From the NCBI GenBank assembly GCA_016271365.2, contig CM057453.1, positions 1,078,879,001 to 1,078,943,000 on the forward strand: DNA of 64,000 nucleotides, given 5' to 3'. The notes below the pieces were generated by a model. That model saw nothing but the letters and a program-made list of their open reading frames with translations, was not told the DNA's origin and searched no databases. This DNA comes from Neoceratodus forsteri (Eukaryota; Chordata; Ceratodontiformes; Ceratodontidae). A program made the position numbers and the translations under genes. Below, one piece after another: positions 45,738 to 56,169 of this stretch; positions within the stretch are counted from its first letter, which is position 1, and each line of letters starts with the position of its first letter.

Positions 45738-45894
45738 GGTTGGGGAAGCATAAGCTCTGAGCAGACTGGCCCGGGGTGATATGGGCATTCCCTGGTTTCA
45801 GGGTTACCACTTGGCGAGTGTGGCCACCCAAGCCACAAAATAGTTTACACCTCTAGGCACATCCCTTCCCCAGTGAGTTAATCTTTAATCCAGC
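45738..45894 (+). pseudogene. L1-A ORF2 relic, segment between hAT and L2-B
   Basis: Nucleotide alignment by eye with L1-C (reverse strand of about 51790-51890) matches around CCCTGGTTTCAGGGTTACCA here versus CCCTGGTTCCAGGGGTATCA there. This is the LPWFQGYQLA-type post-RT segment of ORF2. It proves that the hAT split a single L1. It starts with the second TSD copy (45738-45745). Confidence 0.7.
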
Positions 45895-46217
45895 ATTATG
45901 GCATGAAAGAGCTCCTGTTCCCTATAGACCTGTGCAACAGCTCCGCTCGGCTGATGAGGGGTTGCTGGAGATTCCGAAGGTTATTCTGAAATCTTCTGGG
46001 GCCTGTGCTTTTGCTTTTGCAGCTCCCACCCTCTGGAATTCTCTGCCCCGTCAGCTTCAGGAGAGTACGACCATTGGGGGCTTTAAGCAGGCAATGAAAA
46101 TGTTTTTGTGGATATTGGCATTTCCAGAAATATAATAGATTTTATTGTTTTACTGTTTTATATCCTTTTTATCATCTGATGATTGTTTTAATGTATGGCA
46201 CCTTGACATTTAAAAGG
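45895..46217 (+). mobile_element. L2-B: 3' end of an L2-clade LINE inserted in L1-A
   Basis: The forward frame reads an LKELL-like start near 45905, then APTLWNSLPRQLQESTTIGG and FKQAMKMFLWILAFPEI (46020-46130), the terminal signature of L2 ORF2, and about 85 bp of 3' sequence. L2-A carries the related AAPLLWNSLL block. It is severely 5'-truncated (about 320 bp). Confidence 0.82.
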
Positions 46218-46273
46218 CACCTTAAAAATAAATATTATTATTGTTATTATTATTACTATTATTATTATTATTA
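46218..46273. repeat. (ATT)n microsatellite at the L2-B tail
   Basis: A run of ATT units with a few substitutions follows the L2 3' end. It may have grown from the L2 tail. Confidence 0.9.
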
Positions 46274-47380
46274 CTCCGCTTATGTCCCTGCTAGGTCCGG
46301 GTGGTCTATCTGATAAGGGACTTTCTCCTGCAATATGTGAGTAATGCTATGCCTGTATGACCTTATCTCACACCCCTAAGGAAGCTTGGCACCCTCCGTT
46401 GAGGTATGCTGGTTGAGGATGAGGTATGCTGAACTCTGGCAGAACAACTTTATCACTATGGGGGGGAACCAATTAAATGGCCAGCCTGGAAGCCTAGGGA
46501 AGTCATTACATGCAAGACCTAATGCTACCTGATTCAGATATCATGTTGTCTTTTAATCAGTTAAAACAGAAATGTCATCTCCCCAATACTGACTTTTGGC
46601 GATTCCTCCAGATACGTAGTATTATTAATGACCTTTCATCTCAGTATAAGTCACACAATAAAAGGAAATGGCTTGCCTCTTTGCATAAATCCCCCTCCTC
46701 TAGAGGCTGCATAGGCAACTTTTATGCCACTTGGCGAGACTCCCAACCTGATCCCACTGAGCATTGCAGGGCTAAATGGGAAATTGACATGGGTATGACT
46801 ATTTCTGAAACTTCTTGGTCTCGTTGTATTAAGGACTCACATAAAGGGTATAGGGACTCCAAAAGCCAATTTCTACAGCTTAAAATCCTTCTACGATGGT
46901 ACAGAACTCTAGCTGTTTTACATGCTGCGGGAGGCCTGTCCCATTCTAAATGTTGGAGATGTCAACAACCAAATGCTCATCTACTCCATATCTTGGGGAC
47001 TTGCCCCCAAATAGCAGCCTTCTGGACTACCATTGTCCATGAGTGCTCTGGGGTCCTTGGCATTCAGGACTTACCTCTTTGTCCTAAACTACTTTTGGGT
47101 GACTCATCTGGGTTGAACCCCTTGCCTAGGGAGCATAGGGAATGGACCATGCTAGCACTGCTAGAAGCCAAGAAGCTGCTATTAATGCACTGGAGACAGA
47201 TAAACAATCCAACTATAGTCATATGGCATGCTGCTATTGCCTGCCTGGCTCTTTTGGAGTGGCTGTCCTACTCACACAGGGGCCAAGTAGAATATTTCTT
47301 CAAGAAATCAGGAGCCTACCTACATTCACCACTTTGCAAAATCCCCTCCTCTCCCCTGGGAAATCCCCCCCCCCACTAAG
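46274..47380 (+). pseudogene. L1-A ORF2 relic, C-terminal part with CCHC-like motif
   Basis: The segment from 46274 resumes L1 ORF2. A 289-codon frame is open from 46510 to 47379. It contains FNQLKQKCHLPNTDFWRFLQ (46552-46611), matching FEQLKTQFNVPAQDFWRYLQ in L1-C, and the Cys-rich motif CWRCQQPNAHLLHILGTC (46951-47004; C-x2-C-x8-H-x4-C), a standard feature of L1 ORF2 C-termini. L1-C has CWRCQQSPIHLLHVLWQC at the same place. The frame ends about 290 bp before the A-rich tail. Confidence 0.88.
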
Positions 47381-47668
47381 GCAGTCGTAGGTTGCATAAT
47401 AACTTTATCTTTATTTGCTACTCTATGGGAAGGTGTAATTAGTACTGCTATGTTACTCAATACCGCCTACTTTTATAATTCCTTATTGTATTGACTCTCT
47501 TATTATGGCTTGTGTAACAACTGATATATGAAATGTAAGTTCTATTTGTTCTGTGCAACCATCTTGTTCTTGCATGGGAATACAGTGTATATGATGTTTG
47601 AGATGTATCATCTTAAAAAAAAGAAACTGAAAACCTTTAATAAAACCTTCTATGATAAAAAAAAGAAA
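47381..47668 (+). other. L1-A 3' untranslated region and A-rich tail
   Basis: After the ORF2 stop there are about 260 bp of AT-rich sequence, an AATAAA at 47637-47642 and a broken A run to 47668, as expected for an L1 3' end. I did not find a convincing TSD partner upstream of 25017. Confidence 0.65.
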
Positions 47669-47689
47669 AGGGGTATGGTCAGTGATGAG

Positions 47690-48245
47690 CTATGAAATAT
47701 TCAGCTTACAAATCACAGACTAGTAGGACTTGGACTGGAGGAACAGATTACAGTCACTCGTGATGAGCATCTCATTCCATTAAATGTTTGGTAAGAAGAG
47801 ACTGGCAATAACAGAGAAGCTGGAGGGTCAAATAGACACATATCAGATGTAGCTTTGTGCTATTCCCTAGCAAGAGAGGTCCATGGAGGACCTAGAAGAA
47901 TAACTCAGAAGGGGTTGAGCAGCTGAGATATTGAAGTGACTCCAGACCCCCACCTCTTTTTGATGTGGGACTGTCAGAACAGATGAAATGGTAATTTGGT
48001 AAGGAGCAGGCAGAGTCCAGGATGGCAGGCTTTAGCCAGATTTCAGAAAGACTCAAGATGTCCGGGGAGAAATGGGCTACCCAAGATTTAAAGTCTGATA
48101 TATTAGCCAGGAGGATCTGAATATTAAGGTGGGCAATCTTGATGGTCTTACATCCCAAGAAGAGGAGGAGGTAGTACAGGTTAGATATGAGTCCAGAGCT
48201 GGGCTCGGTGACACCTGCTAATTGTAGGTGACCTGCCAAGATGCA
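47690..48245 (-). mobile_element. Rx-C: endonuclease fragment of a Rex1/L2/CR1-type LINE
   Basis: The reverse strand frame 48239-47892 reads TIKIAHLNIQILLANISDFK near 48085-48145, then WVAHFSPDILSLSEIWLKP near 48015-48080 and DSPTSKRGGGLE near 47935-47975. That is the start of a LINE AP-endonuclease (HLNI, SE.WL, RGGG blocks). Downstream RT is absent. It may be the 5' part of the family seen as Rx-A and Rx-B, but no shared block exists to test this. Confidence 0.72.
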
Positions 48246-48590
48246 GATTCAGGACAGTTTTTCTTTTTCCAAACAACCTGGGAGAGTGGGCCAGACATAA
48301 CTGCCAGAAATGTGATATACAATGAGAAAGACTGTTTTGTGCCTTAGCAGCCTGGATGATTTAGGAGTGTGGCTGGAAGACAAGTACATTTGAGAAGAGG
48401 AAATCCAAAGAAGTGTTAGAGAGAGCTAGGCCATCACTTAATTGGGCAGAGGGAACCAAAGCAGCTAGTAAAATGGAAGCTAGTACAACTCTACCATAGA
48501 GTTCAGGACAAAGCCAGCTGCATAATGTTGAACTGGGGAACAGGGAAGTGGACTATAAATGAAATCACCAGAAGCAGGATGATGAAATTC
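48246..48590. other. Unassigned sequence
   Basis: No domain is recognisable between Rx-C and the minisatellite. Some of it may be leader sequence of the Rx-C element, which runs in the same direction. Confidence 0.35.
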
Positions 48591-48597
48591 ATCTGGG

Positions 48598-49020
48598 AGA
48601 CACAAATAGCAGTGTGATAGGAACTACAATGAATGAGATATAGGGAAACCCAAGTAGCAACTTTCCCTAGACCCTCAAATGCAGTACAAAAAGATGTATA
48701 AAATGTGACCTGAGTAACAACTTTGATACAGCCCATCAGTGTAGAACAACATTTTGTACAAGCAGTAACCCTCCACCCACAAATGTATGTATAGAAACTA
48801 GAAAACAAGGTGACCCTAGTATCAACTTTCCTTGCCCCAACAAATTCAGCATGGAAAGAAGCATACAAGGTGGCCCCATAGCAATTTTCCATAAACCCAC
48901 AAATGCAGTATGGGAGTGAGTAAACAAGGTAACCTGAGTAACAACTTTCTCTAGGCCCACATAGGCAACATAGAAATAAGTATGATGGGTGATCCAAAGT
49001 GAGATATCCTAGGGCTTAAA
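48598..49020. repeat. Decayed tandem minisatellite, unit about 60 bp, six to seven copies
   Basis: Successive units begin AAATGCAGTA, AAATGTATGTA, AAATTCAGCATGG, AAATGCAGTATGG and so on. They share AACAAGGT.ACC near the middle and CAACTTTC..TAGGCCCAC at the end. Because the unit is close to a multiple of three, the reverse strand stays open for 164 codons (48503-48997) with a repeating peptide (VTLF.SF....VG.RKV). That frame is a by-product of the repeat, not a supported gene. Confidence 0.75.
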
Positions 49021-49329
49021 TGTGTCCAGTTAAATGTCATCTGGTGCTACAGAGGTAAGGGTTAGCTAGGGTAAATAAATCTGTACAGTACCTTTACTGG
49101 AGGCAAGCTGAGTGGCAGAAAAAAGGAGCACTGAGATAACAAGATCAAATGGTAGTGAGTAGGCCCAGGTAGCAGAGGAAATTGGAGAGGCTTACCTGAA
49201 GGAGCAAGGGCAGCATTTCAGACCTCTGGCTGCCTCCACAGTTGAGGCCCACAGTGTGCTTCCCTTATGCTGCTGCTGCCCTTGTGCTTTGGACTGTAGC
49301 ATAGAGGCCCACTTGGAAACAGACCTCAG
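49021..49329. other. Unassigned sequence before the 227-bp array
   Basis: No coding motif is visible. The last part may be a diverged partial unit of the following array. Confidence 0.4.
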
Positions 49330-50157
49330 TTAAAAGAGTGTGATGCTTCTCCAACAAACATCCTGATTGGCTGTTTAATATCAGTCCTGTCCTGGAGGGG
49401 CTCTTGCAGGAGTCTGCAGGAAGCAGGAGGTGATCAATTAGACAAGAGTGATGCCAACTTTGATTCTACCTCTCATGACCCTGGTGCAACTGACTGGAAG
49501 GGCTAGTGGGCAAGTGTTAGTGCAGATTAGTTCAGCAGAGTTTTCTTTGTTTGAAATGTACACTCCTTGTCACTCCTCCTACAAATGACACTATTTTCTG
49601 TTTACTGCAATCCAGTCCTGGAGGGACTCTAGCAGGGGTCTGCAGTTATCTGGAAGCAATCAGTGCATGGGAGTGGGTTGCCAGTTTTAATTGCACCACT
49701 CACAACCCTGAAGCTTTGGACCAGAAGGGCTGGTGGGCAAGTGTGAGCACTGATTGTGCTGAACAGAATTCTCTTTGAAACTTGTTCTTCTAGATGCTCC
49801 TTGTACATGCAGCCCAACTGGCTGTTTACTGTGAGTCCATGTCCCAGAAGGGATCTCACAGGGATCCACAGGCAGAAGAAAGAGATCTATGTGAGGAGAA
49901 AGATGCCAACTTCCATTTCACCCCTCAGGACCCTGAGGCAGCTGGCTTGAAGGGATGGTGTACAAGTGTGAGTGCTGATCATACTCATCAGAATTTTCTT
50001 TCTTCAAAACATGTGCTCCTATACGCTCCTCCTGAGAACAGCCTGATTGGCTGTTTACTGGGATTCCACTACCAGAGGGGCTCTGGAGGGGGTCCACGGG
50101 CAGCAGAAAGCAATCATTAGGTGGGAGATGGACACCAGCTTCAGTATCTTTCCTCAT
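49330..50157. repeat. 227-bp tandem repeat array, left block (about 3.6 units)
   Basis: The anchor word CTGTTTA occurs at 49371, 49598, 49822 and 50051, giving spacings of 227, 224 and 229. Each unit also has GGAG.GGCTCT..CAGG.GTC, a CAATCA word, a GATGCCAACTT word, a CTC(A/T)..ACCCTG word and TGGGCAAGTGT. Units differ by roughly 20-30% by eye. Short frames in several phases are shadows. The last unit is cut at 50157 by L1-C. Confidence 0.85.
50144..50157. repeat. Left target-site duplication of L1-C
   Basis: GTATCTTTCCTCAT pairs with GTCTCTTCCCTCAT at 57747-57760 (two mismatches in 14). Removing L1-C and one copy restores a normal 230-bp unit. Confidence 0.75.
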
Positions 50158-50549
50158 TTATTTTTTTTACCATGAAACATTTTATTGTTTTCAAATTTTA
50201 ACAGCACACATCACAGGACTACATAATAGTATTACATCATGTAGTAGTTACAGTCAGTGAAACCTTATAGCTCCTATATGGGGAGGAACAGTACACCTGA
50301 AAAGACATCTGTTGCTACATACATTGCTCCACTTCCGGAGACCAAGCTGGATGCTTACAACAAGATACATCTTGAGTAGGGGTTTGCTATCTAGAATAAG
50401 CACAAGACAACATAGCTGGTTTCAGTCTGTGGTTACCTCATTGCCTCAGCCCCTGAAGGACTGGGGAGTAAAAGGAGCCCCTGAAACCTGTCCAGAAAGA
50501 GCCAGGAGAAGAGAGGAAGTGATTCTGTTAGTCATTGATCCGTGCAGAG

Positions 50550-53500
50550 CTACGGACAGATACCCATGTGGTCTGCCAGCTATGCCTAGGTATAGTGGAA
50601 TTGGTCAGGTGATCCCTTAAGCAGGGGGTTACCAGGCAGCGTAGGTGGCACTGAGCATAAATGTGAATATAAGTAGGCATCCCACTTCTTTTGAAATTTA
50701 TGGATTTGGTTTTGGGCAAGAGAATGAAAGTCTGTCAAAAATAGCCAGTTTCGCCAGTGGGAGTACCAATTCAATCTAGAGGGGGTCTGAGGTTGTCTCC
50801 ATCTCATCAGTATGGCACGCTTAGCTTCTAGTAGGGTGGCCAGAACCCAACTCTTATGCAAGGTGGGGAGTGGTTAAAGAGAAGACAAATCCCCCAATAA
50901 TACCAAAGGATGTAGATGACTGATCATTTTGCCCACCACTCTGGAGCAGTCCACTAAGACTGATTTCCAAAAGGATGCCAATACCAGGCATTGCCAGAGT
51001 ACATGCAGCAGATGGATGGGACTTTGTTGGCACCTCCAGCACTGTGCGGGTATAAGTAGACCCATGGATTGAAGCACAGCTGGGGTCCTGTATCACCTCA
51101 GCAGAATCTTTAACTGAATTACCTGGCTTCTGGCATCTCTATACACAGTGTGTGCAGCCCTGATGCAGCGACCCCATGTTTCATAAGGAATGATCACCTG
51201 GGTATCAGTCTCCCATAGCTGTCTGCACTTCCCTTGTGAAATCTGGTTGAGAGTCTCGCAGTGACTGATAGACTTTCCCTGCCAGGCCCTGTTGTTTCTC
51301 AGGCTTGTGAAGCAAACAAAATCAGTCCCATTTGGTATCTAGAACCTGTCGGGTCTGGAAGGTGCAGACAGCAATACGGATCTGAAGATATCTCCAAAAG
51401 TCCTGAGCTGGGACATTGAACTGTGTCTTTAGCTGTTCAAAGGACATCAGCACCCTCGTGTTGGGTATGTAGAGATCTCTGATCAGCCTTATATGTTTGT
51501 TGGCCCACATTGGCCAAGTGCACGACTTGTTATTTACAGAAATACATCTATAATTTCAGAGGTGAGTGAATTCAAAATGTGGGTTCCAAGCTATCCACGG
51601 TGTGTGAGAAGTTGCCATGGCAGCCCACCAAGCTCTCCCCATTTCCACCATGATAAGGGTGGCATTAGGAAGTGGAGGGTGCCTTTAGGAGAGGAAGGCA
51701 CACAAGGTATCCTTCCGCACCAGGGAGGCTTCCAATCCAACCCATAAGGGGAGGTGTGGGAGAGAGGGAGCAAACCATTTAGTTGCTTATGCTACACTGT
51801 ATGCTAGCTGATACCCCTGGAACCAGGGGAGCCCTAAGCTCCCTCTGGACCAGTGAGCCCACAATTTGAACCTACTCCAGTGAGCAGTTTTGCCTTCCCA
51901 TAGCAGTTGGGAGACTAATTTATCCACAGTTTGGAATAGCTTAGGGGATAAGCAGATGGGGAGGTTGTAGAAGAGGTAGTAAACTACTGGAAGGATAAAC
52001 ATCTGCACTGCCTCAATCCTGCCTTTCAGGGATAGGTTGAGTTTGCACCAGTGGCCAATTTCAGCTGTTAAAGAAGCAAGTAAGGGAGTGAAGTTGGCAC
52101 TTTCCAGCTCTTTCCATCTGGTAGTGATACTAAACCCTAAATAAGAGAAGCCCTAAGGGGCCCAGGAAATATCTGTTCCCCGAAGACAGTCTTTGGAACA
52201 GGCCAGGTTTAAGGGAGAGAGAGTTGTCTTTTTCTGATTCACCAAGAGCCTGGATAGTCTTGTGAAGTCCTGGAGTACAGCTAGGGTCTTTGGCAGTGAT
52301 CGCTCTGGGTTGGATATCGTGAGGAGGAGGTCATCTGCATAAGAATTGACCAGGTATGATTGTTCTCCTACCTGAATCCCTGAGATGTCAGTGAAGGCTA
52401 TGAATTTCCTTGCTAGTGGATCTAGAGCAATAAGAAATAGCAGGGGGAGAGGGGACAGCCCTGACGAGAGCCCCTCTGTAGGAGGAAGGAAGGCAAGACA
52501 TTTTTATTGGTTAGGATCTTGGCAGAGGGTGAGTTATACAGAACAGATATCCACCCCCCCAAATAATGGCCAAAGTCACATAGATTTAGGGCTCTGTGAA
52601 GGTAGTTCCACTCCACAGAGTCAAAAGTCTTGGAGAAGTCTATGGCAAAAGCCACCATGGACAGGGGAGATTGCAACACCTACCATTAAATGTTGAGTAC
52701 CAGTCTTAGATTATCTGCCCTGGACTTCCCCTTAGAGAATTCCAACTGTGACAGATGAAGCAAGGAGGGTAATATATCTACCATTCTGTTGGCTAGCACC
52801 TTTGCCACTATCGTTGTGTCCACAGACAGCAGCGAGATGGGGCAAAAGTTGGCACAGTTGAGGGGGTCCGAGGACTTCTTTGGAAGCAGGGTGATTAGTG
52901 CTTCTTTCATAGTTGGGGAGAGGAAGCCTTTACCATGGGCTTCCTGGAGGGCTTGAAGGAGTGGTGTTGAGATTTCCCCCTGCAGAAGCTGGTAGAGCTC
53001 TGCCATCATACCATATGGCCCAGGTGATTTCCTTTTAGTTAGTTGAAACAGAGCAGTTCAGAGTTCATCCACTGTGATGGGGCTGTCCAGTCTTTGAGCT
53101 AGCTCTGGAGAGAGCCGGTGAATATGAGCAGGACTGCAGAAGTCTTCTAACTCCCTTGAAGTGTTCGAGTCATCCAAGAGAGTTTTGGACTGGTACAGTG
53201 ACTGATAAAAAAGCCGCATAACTTCATTGATACATTTAGGATCAGAGACCACCTTCCCAGTGGAATCCTGCAGGGCATGTATCCTAGATGTGGCTTTCTG
53301 CTTCTTAACATGATAGGCAAGCAGTTTTCCACTCTTGTCACCCCCTTCCCAATACTTTTGTTTAGATCTAAGGAGTTGCCACTCTGCCTTAGTCTGCAGC
53401 AGGGTGTTGATTCAGTACTTAAGCCCAAGTATGGAGGTCAGGAGGGTGTTGTCTATGGGAGGGGAGGAGGAGGAGGACTTGAACCTCAACTTCAAGGCAG

Positions 53501-54483
53501 TCTCCACCTGCAACTTAGCAGTCTCCTCCCTGCAGGCCTTGTTCTTAGCTGCCATGAAGGAGATGATACACCCTCGCAGCACTGCTTTAAAGGGCCTCCA
53601 AACAGTACCAGCTCCTACCTCCCCCACCAGAATTATTTAGGAAGTAAGTCTTTGACTCCTCCATCAATACGGAGCAGAATTTCTTATCCTGGAGGAGTAA
53701 AGTGTTACATCTCCACCTTGGAGAGGATGTGACTTGTCCAGGTGGGAAAAAAACTGCAAGTGATCTGTGCGTGATCTGAGATCAATACATTGCCTATTCT
53801 TGTGTCGGTGATGCCCTGTGCTGCCTCCTGGTTCGCCAGCCAGTAGTCAATGCAGCTGTAGGTATTATGTACAGGAGATAAGAATGTGTAATCCCTTCCT
53901 GTGGGATTGTCCCTTTTCCAGGTGTCCATCTGCCCCCATTCTTCTATTAGTTCCTGTAGAGCCTCTCTGACCTTGGGTGAGCCTAGGGGGTGGGGTGGGA
54001 CTTGTCCAAAAAAACATCTGGTGCAAGGTTAAAATTTCCCCCAATTACAATCAGTAGGCCTTGTTGCCCTTCAGCAAGGGAGGCAAATGCCTGACTGATT
54101 CCAGCCAGGAATTCGGCCAAATCCAAGTTGGGGTCCATATACATTCACAACTATTACTCTCCCTCCCGGGTTCAAGAAACGTGCTGCAATCAATCAGCCC
54201 TGGGCATCCATCTTAATGGCTTCCTCAACCCATGGGCAGGCTTTATGAATCAGAATAGCTACATCTTTTGATTTAGTGGGAGCAGAACTCATCAGAACCC
54301 TGCCCACCCATGATTGTTTGCGTCATTGTACCATCCTGGCAGTGAGGTGTGTTTCCTGGAGGATGGCAATATCTGCACCCAAAGATCAGAGATGTTGTAA
54401 TACCTTGGTTCATTTTACCAGATGATTAAGTCCCTTGATATTCCAGGAAACACACCTCCACCCTTGCTTAATATTGCCTGACA
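50550..54483 (-). pseudogene. L1-C ORF2 relic
   Basis: ORF2 begins MSGNIKQGWRCVSWNIKGLN at 54483. Endonuclease pieces run to about 53700, including DYTFLSPVHNTYSCIDYWLA near 53825-53885 and VLISDHAQITCSF near 53745-53785. RT pieces follow: EALITLLPKKSSDPLNCANF near 52840-52900, FAIDFSKTFDSVEWNYL near 52605-52655 (motif A) and GSRQGCPLSP near 52440-52470 (motif B). The SYADDLLLT block has the catalytic YADD intact at 52330-52341. Post-RT segments include FEQLKTQFNVPAQDFWRYLQ near 51385-51445 and CWRCQQSPIHLLHVLWQC near 50985-51040. Several stops and frame shifts inactivate it. Confidence 0.87.
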
Positions 54484-56169
54484 TGGTCTTCCTACAACAG
54501 TGACCAAATTCCACTTACCTTTGAGCTGCTGATTTAAGGAGGGCCAATTGTTACCTGATTCCTGGCAAACTCTATAGGTATGTGTTCCTCAACGTCGGCG
54601 AAGACAGATATGTATAATAAGGGGTATTGTTCTGGTATATGATGTGTACTTAGTGCTAAGTGCACAATTGTCCTGCGAAGAAGACAGATAACAACACAAA
54701 CTTTATAAAGTATGTTAGAACAATAAGAAACAGGCTAAAACAAGCAATAATAAGAGCCTCTATCACCTAACTTAAATTTTCTGGAGACCCTTGTAGTTCT
54801 TGGTTAATGTAACTTGTGCTAATAGAACAGGCACAGAGGGCAGGGGGGTCACAGCTGTCTGCTAGGAAGAGTAGGAGATAGAGCCTTGCCCACCCCAAGG
54901 GGGGTGGTGGGTAATATAGAAATGTTTAGCCATCAAATGTGGCTAGGCAGTAATAAAAACTCCTATAAACTCAGGCAAGGTTGCAGATCTGTCAATAAGG
55001 TAAATGTGGATACACTAAGGGTGCGGAGTTTATCACGTAAAGTAATCACCGCAGTGGCCAAGACCCCTAGCTATGTTGGCTCACACATCCAAATGAGGTA
55101 ATGGATAGGTTGGCCGCTGATGGCAGCCCATCTTGCCCTGGACAATACATTACCAATAGGTGATCCAGGGGAAGGGGAGGGGAGATCCCTAAACTTTGGG
55201 ATCTAAGGGAAGGGTCTGGGGAAGGGGGAAAACCTGTCACCTAGCAGCTTGCCAGTACTAGTAGCCTGCACAAGATTAAGGAAAACATGTCAATGTAACA
55301 TACAGTTTAGTAACATTTGAGCAAATAACACAACAGCATTTAGAACACTTAACTCAGCCAGCTTCTTAGTATGGTATAAAATAAGTGATTTCTAGTTGGG
55401 TCCTCTGAAAGAGCCTTCCCTCCCTCTAAACCATAGATTGGAGTGTATGCCATTCAGGCCAAGAGGGTAACCAGGAGAGGGGCTATCTGATCTTCCCAAT
55501 AAGCGGGGGAGGAGGATTAGAGTGTAAGAGGGGTATGACATCATAGCACCCTTCATGTGGTCCAGTCTATGAAAAGGGTACGGGGGGCCCATTGGTCATG
55601 CCTTGCCCTCAGGGGTCCCATCCAAATAAGGATTGTCCCCAGTTTACCACACTCACTGATTGTCTATTTGAGGAGGGGGGGTGCAACGGTGCAATGATCC
55701 AGTGATATAGCCTCGCCCAAGTGGACTCTGGAAAGATATATTAATGGAGGGGTAGTCCGGGCCAGGAGTAAGCCAGTTAAATGTATTCTTTAGGGCCCTA
55801 TGGACTCCCCCTGAAGCCCCAAGACTAGGAGGCTGAAGTAGTTAGCTTATGGTACAAAGCAAACAGTCAAGAGCAGCTAGGATTCAGAGAGAAAAAAAAA
55901 AAAAGAGTCCATAGCTTAGCCTCAATTGAAGTAGATGTCCTCAAACCACAGAGGAGTTTTCCTAATTCAGCCCTCCTTTCTTGGCACAATGGAGTTGGCA
56001 GAAAGGCCTCCTGCTTCTCTTCACAATAGTGGACCATCTTCCACTACCACAGCAAATATTTTAGACCTGGTTTAAGCAGCGATTGATGTTCATCAGTGTC
56101 CTCTGCCAGGTCCAATTGTTCAGCGGCCCAGTCCAATGGGGTAGTAGTGTCCATGGGGTCAGCCATCTG
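54484..56169 (-). other. L1-C inter-ORF region
   Basis: About 1.7 kb without a recognisable protein separates ORF1 and ORF2. An A run lies at 55890-55904. It is longer than the usual L1 inter-ORF spacer, and L1-A has a comparable but shorter one. An old embedded insertion cannot be ruled out. Confidence 0.45.

Larger units (their letters stand above)
25017..47668 (+). mobile_element. L1-A: one L1 LINE dispersed over about 22.6 kb by nested insertions
   Basis: The forward strand carries, in order, an L1 leader, ORF1 (25439-26600), the start of ORF2 with endonuclease and RT (30300-32905), more ORF2 (45738-45895 and 46273-47380) and an A-rich 3' tail near 47640-47668. Three elements separate the pieces: CR1-E, the hAT transposon and L2-B. 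Subtracting them leaves about 6.7 kb, close to the 7.6-kb L1-C copy of the same family. The join across the hAT aligns directly with L1-C near 51780-51900, so this is one split element and not two. Confidence 0.85.

Noticed and set aside
25017..47668. L1-A target duplication (GGGGTATGG after the tail against GGGGCTTTGGG near the 5' end)
   Set aside because: The match is short, imperfect and not placed exactly at the 5' boundary, so I did not list it.
48503..48997. 164-codon reverse-strand gene for a Cys-rich repeat protein
   Set aside because: The frame follows a roughly 60-bp minisatellite and has no start context, signal or family resemblance. Tandem repetition explains the open frame.
49330..50157. 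CRISPR-like array
   Set aside because: Units of about 227 bp are directly adjacent with no constant-repeat/variable-spacer pattern, and the genome context is a vertebrate.
49330..50157. L1 5' promoter monomers belonging to L1-C
   Set aside because: Units lie on both sides of L1-C, including downstream of its 3' tail, and the phase is restored to 230 bp when L1-C is removed. They are a pre-existing array, not monomers of the element.
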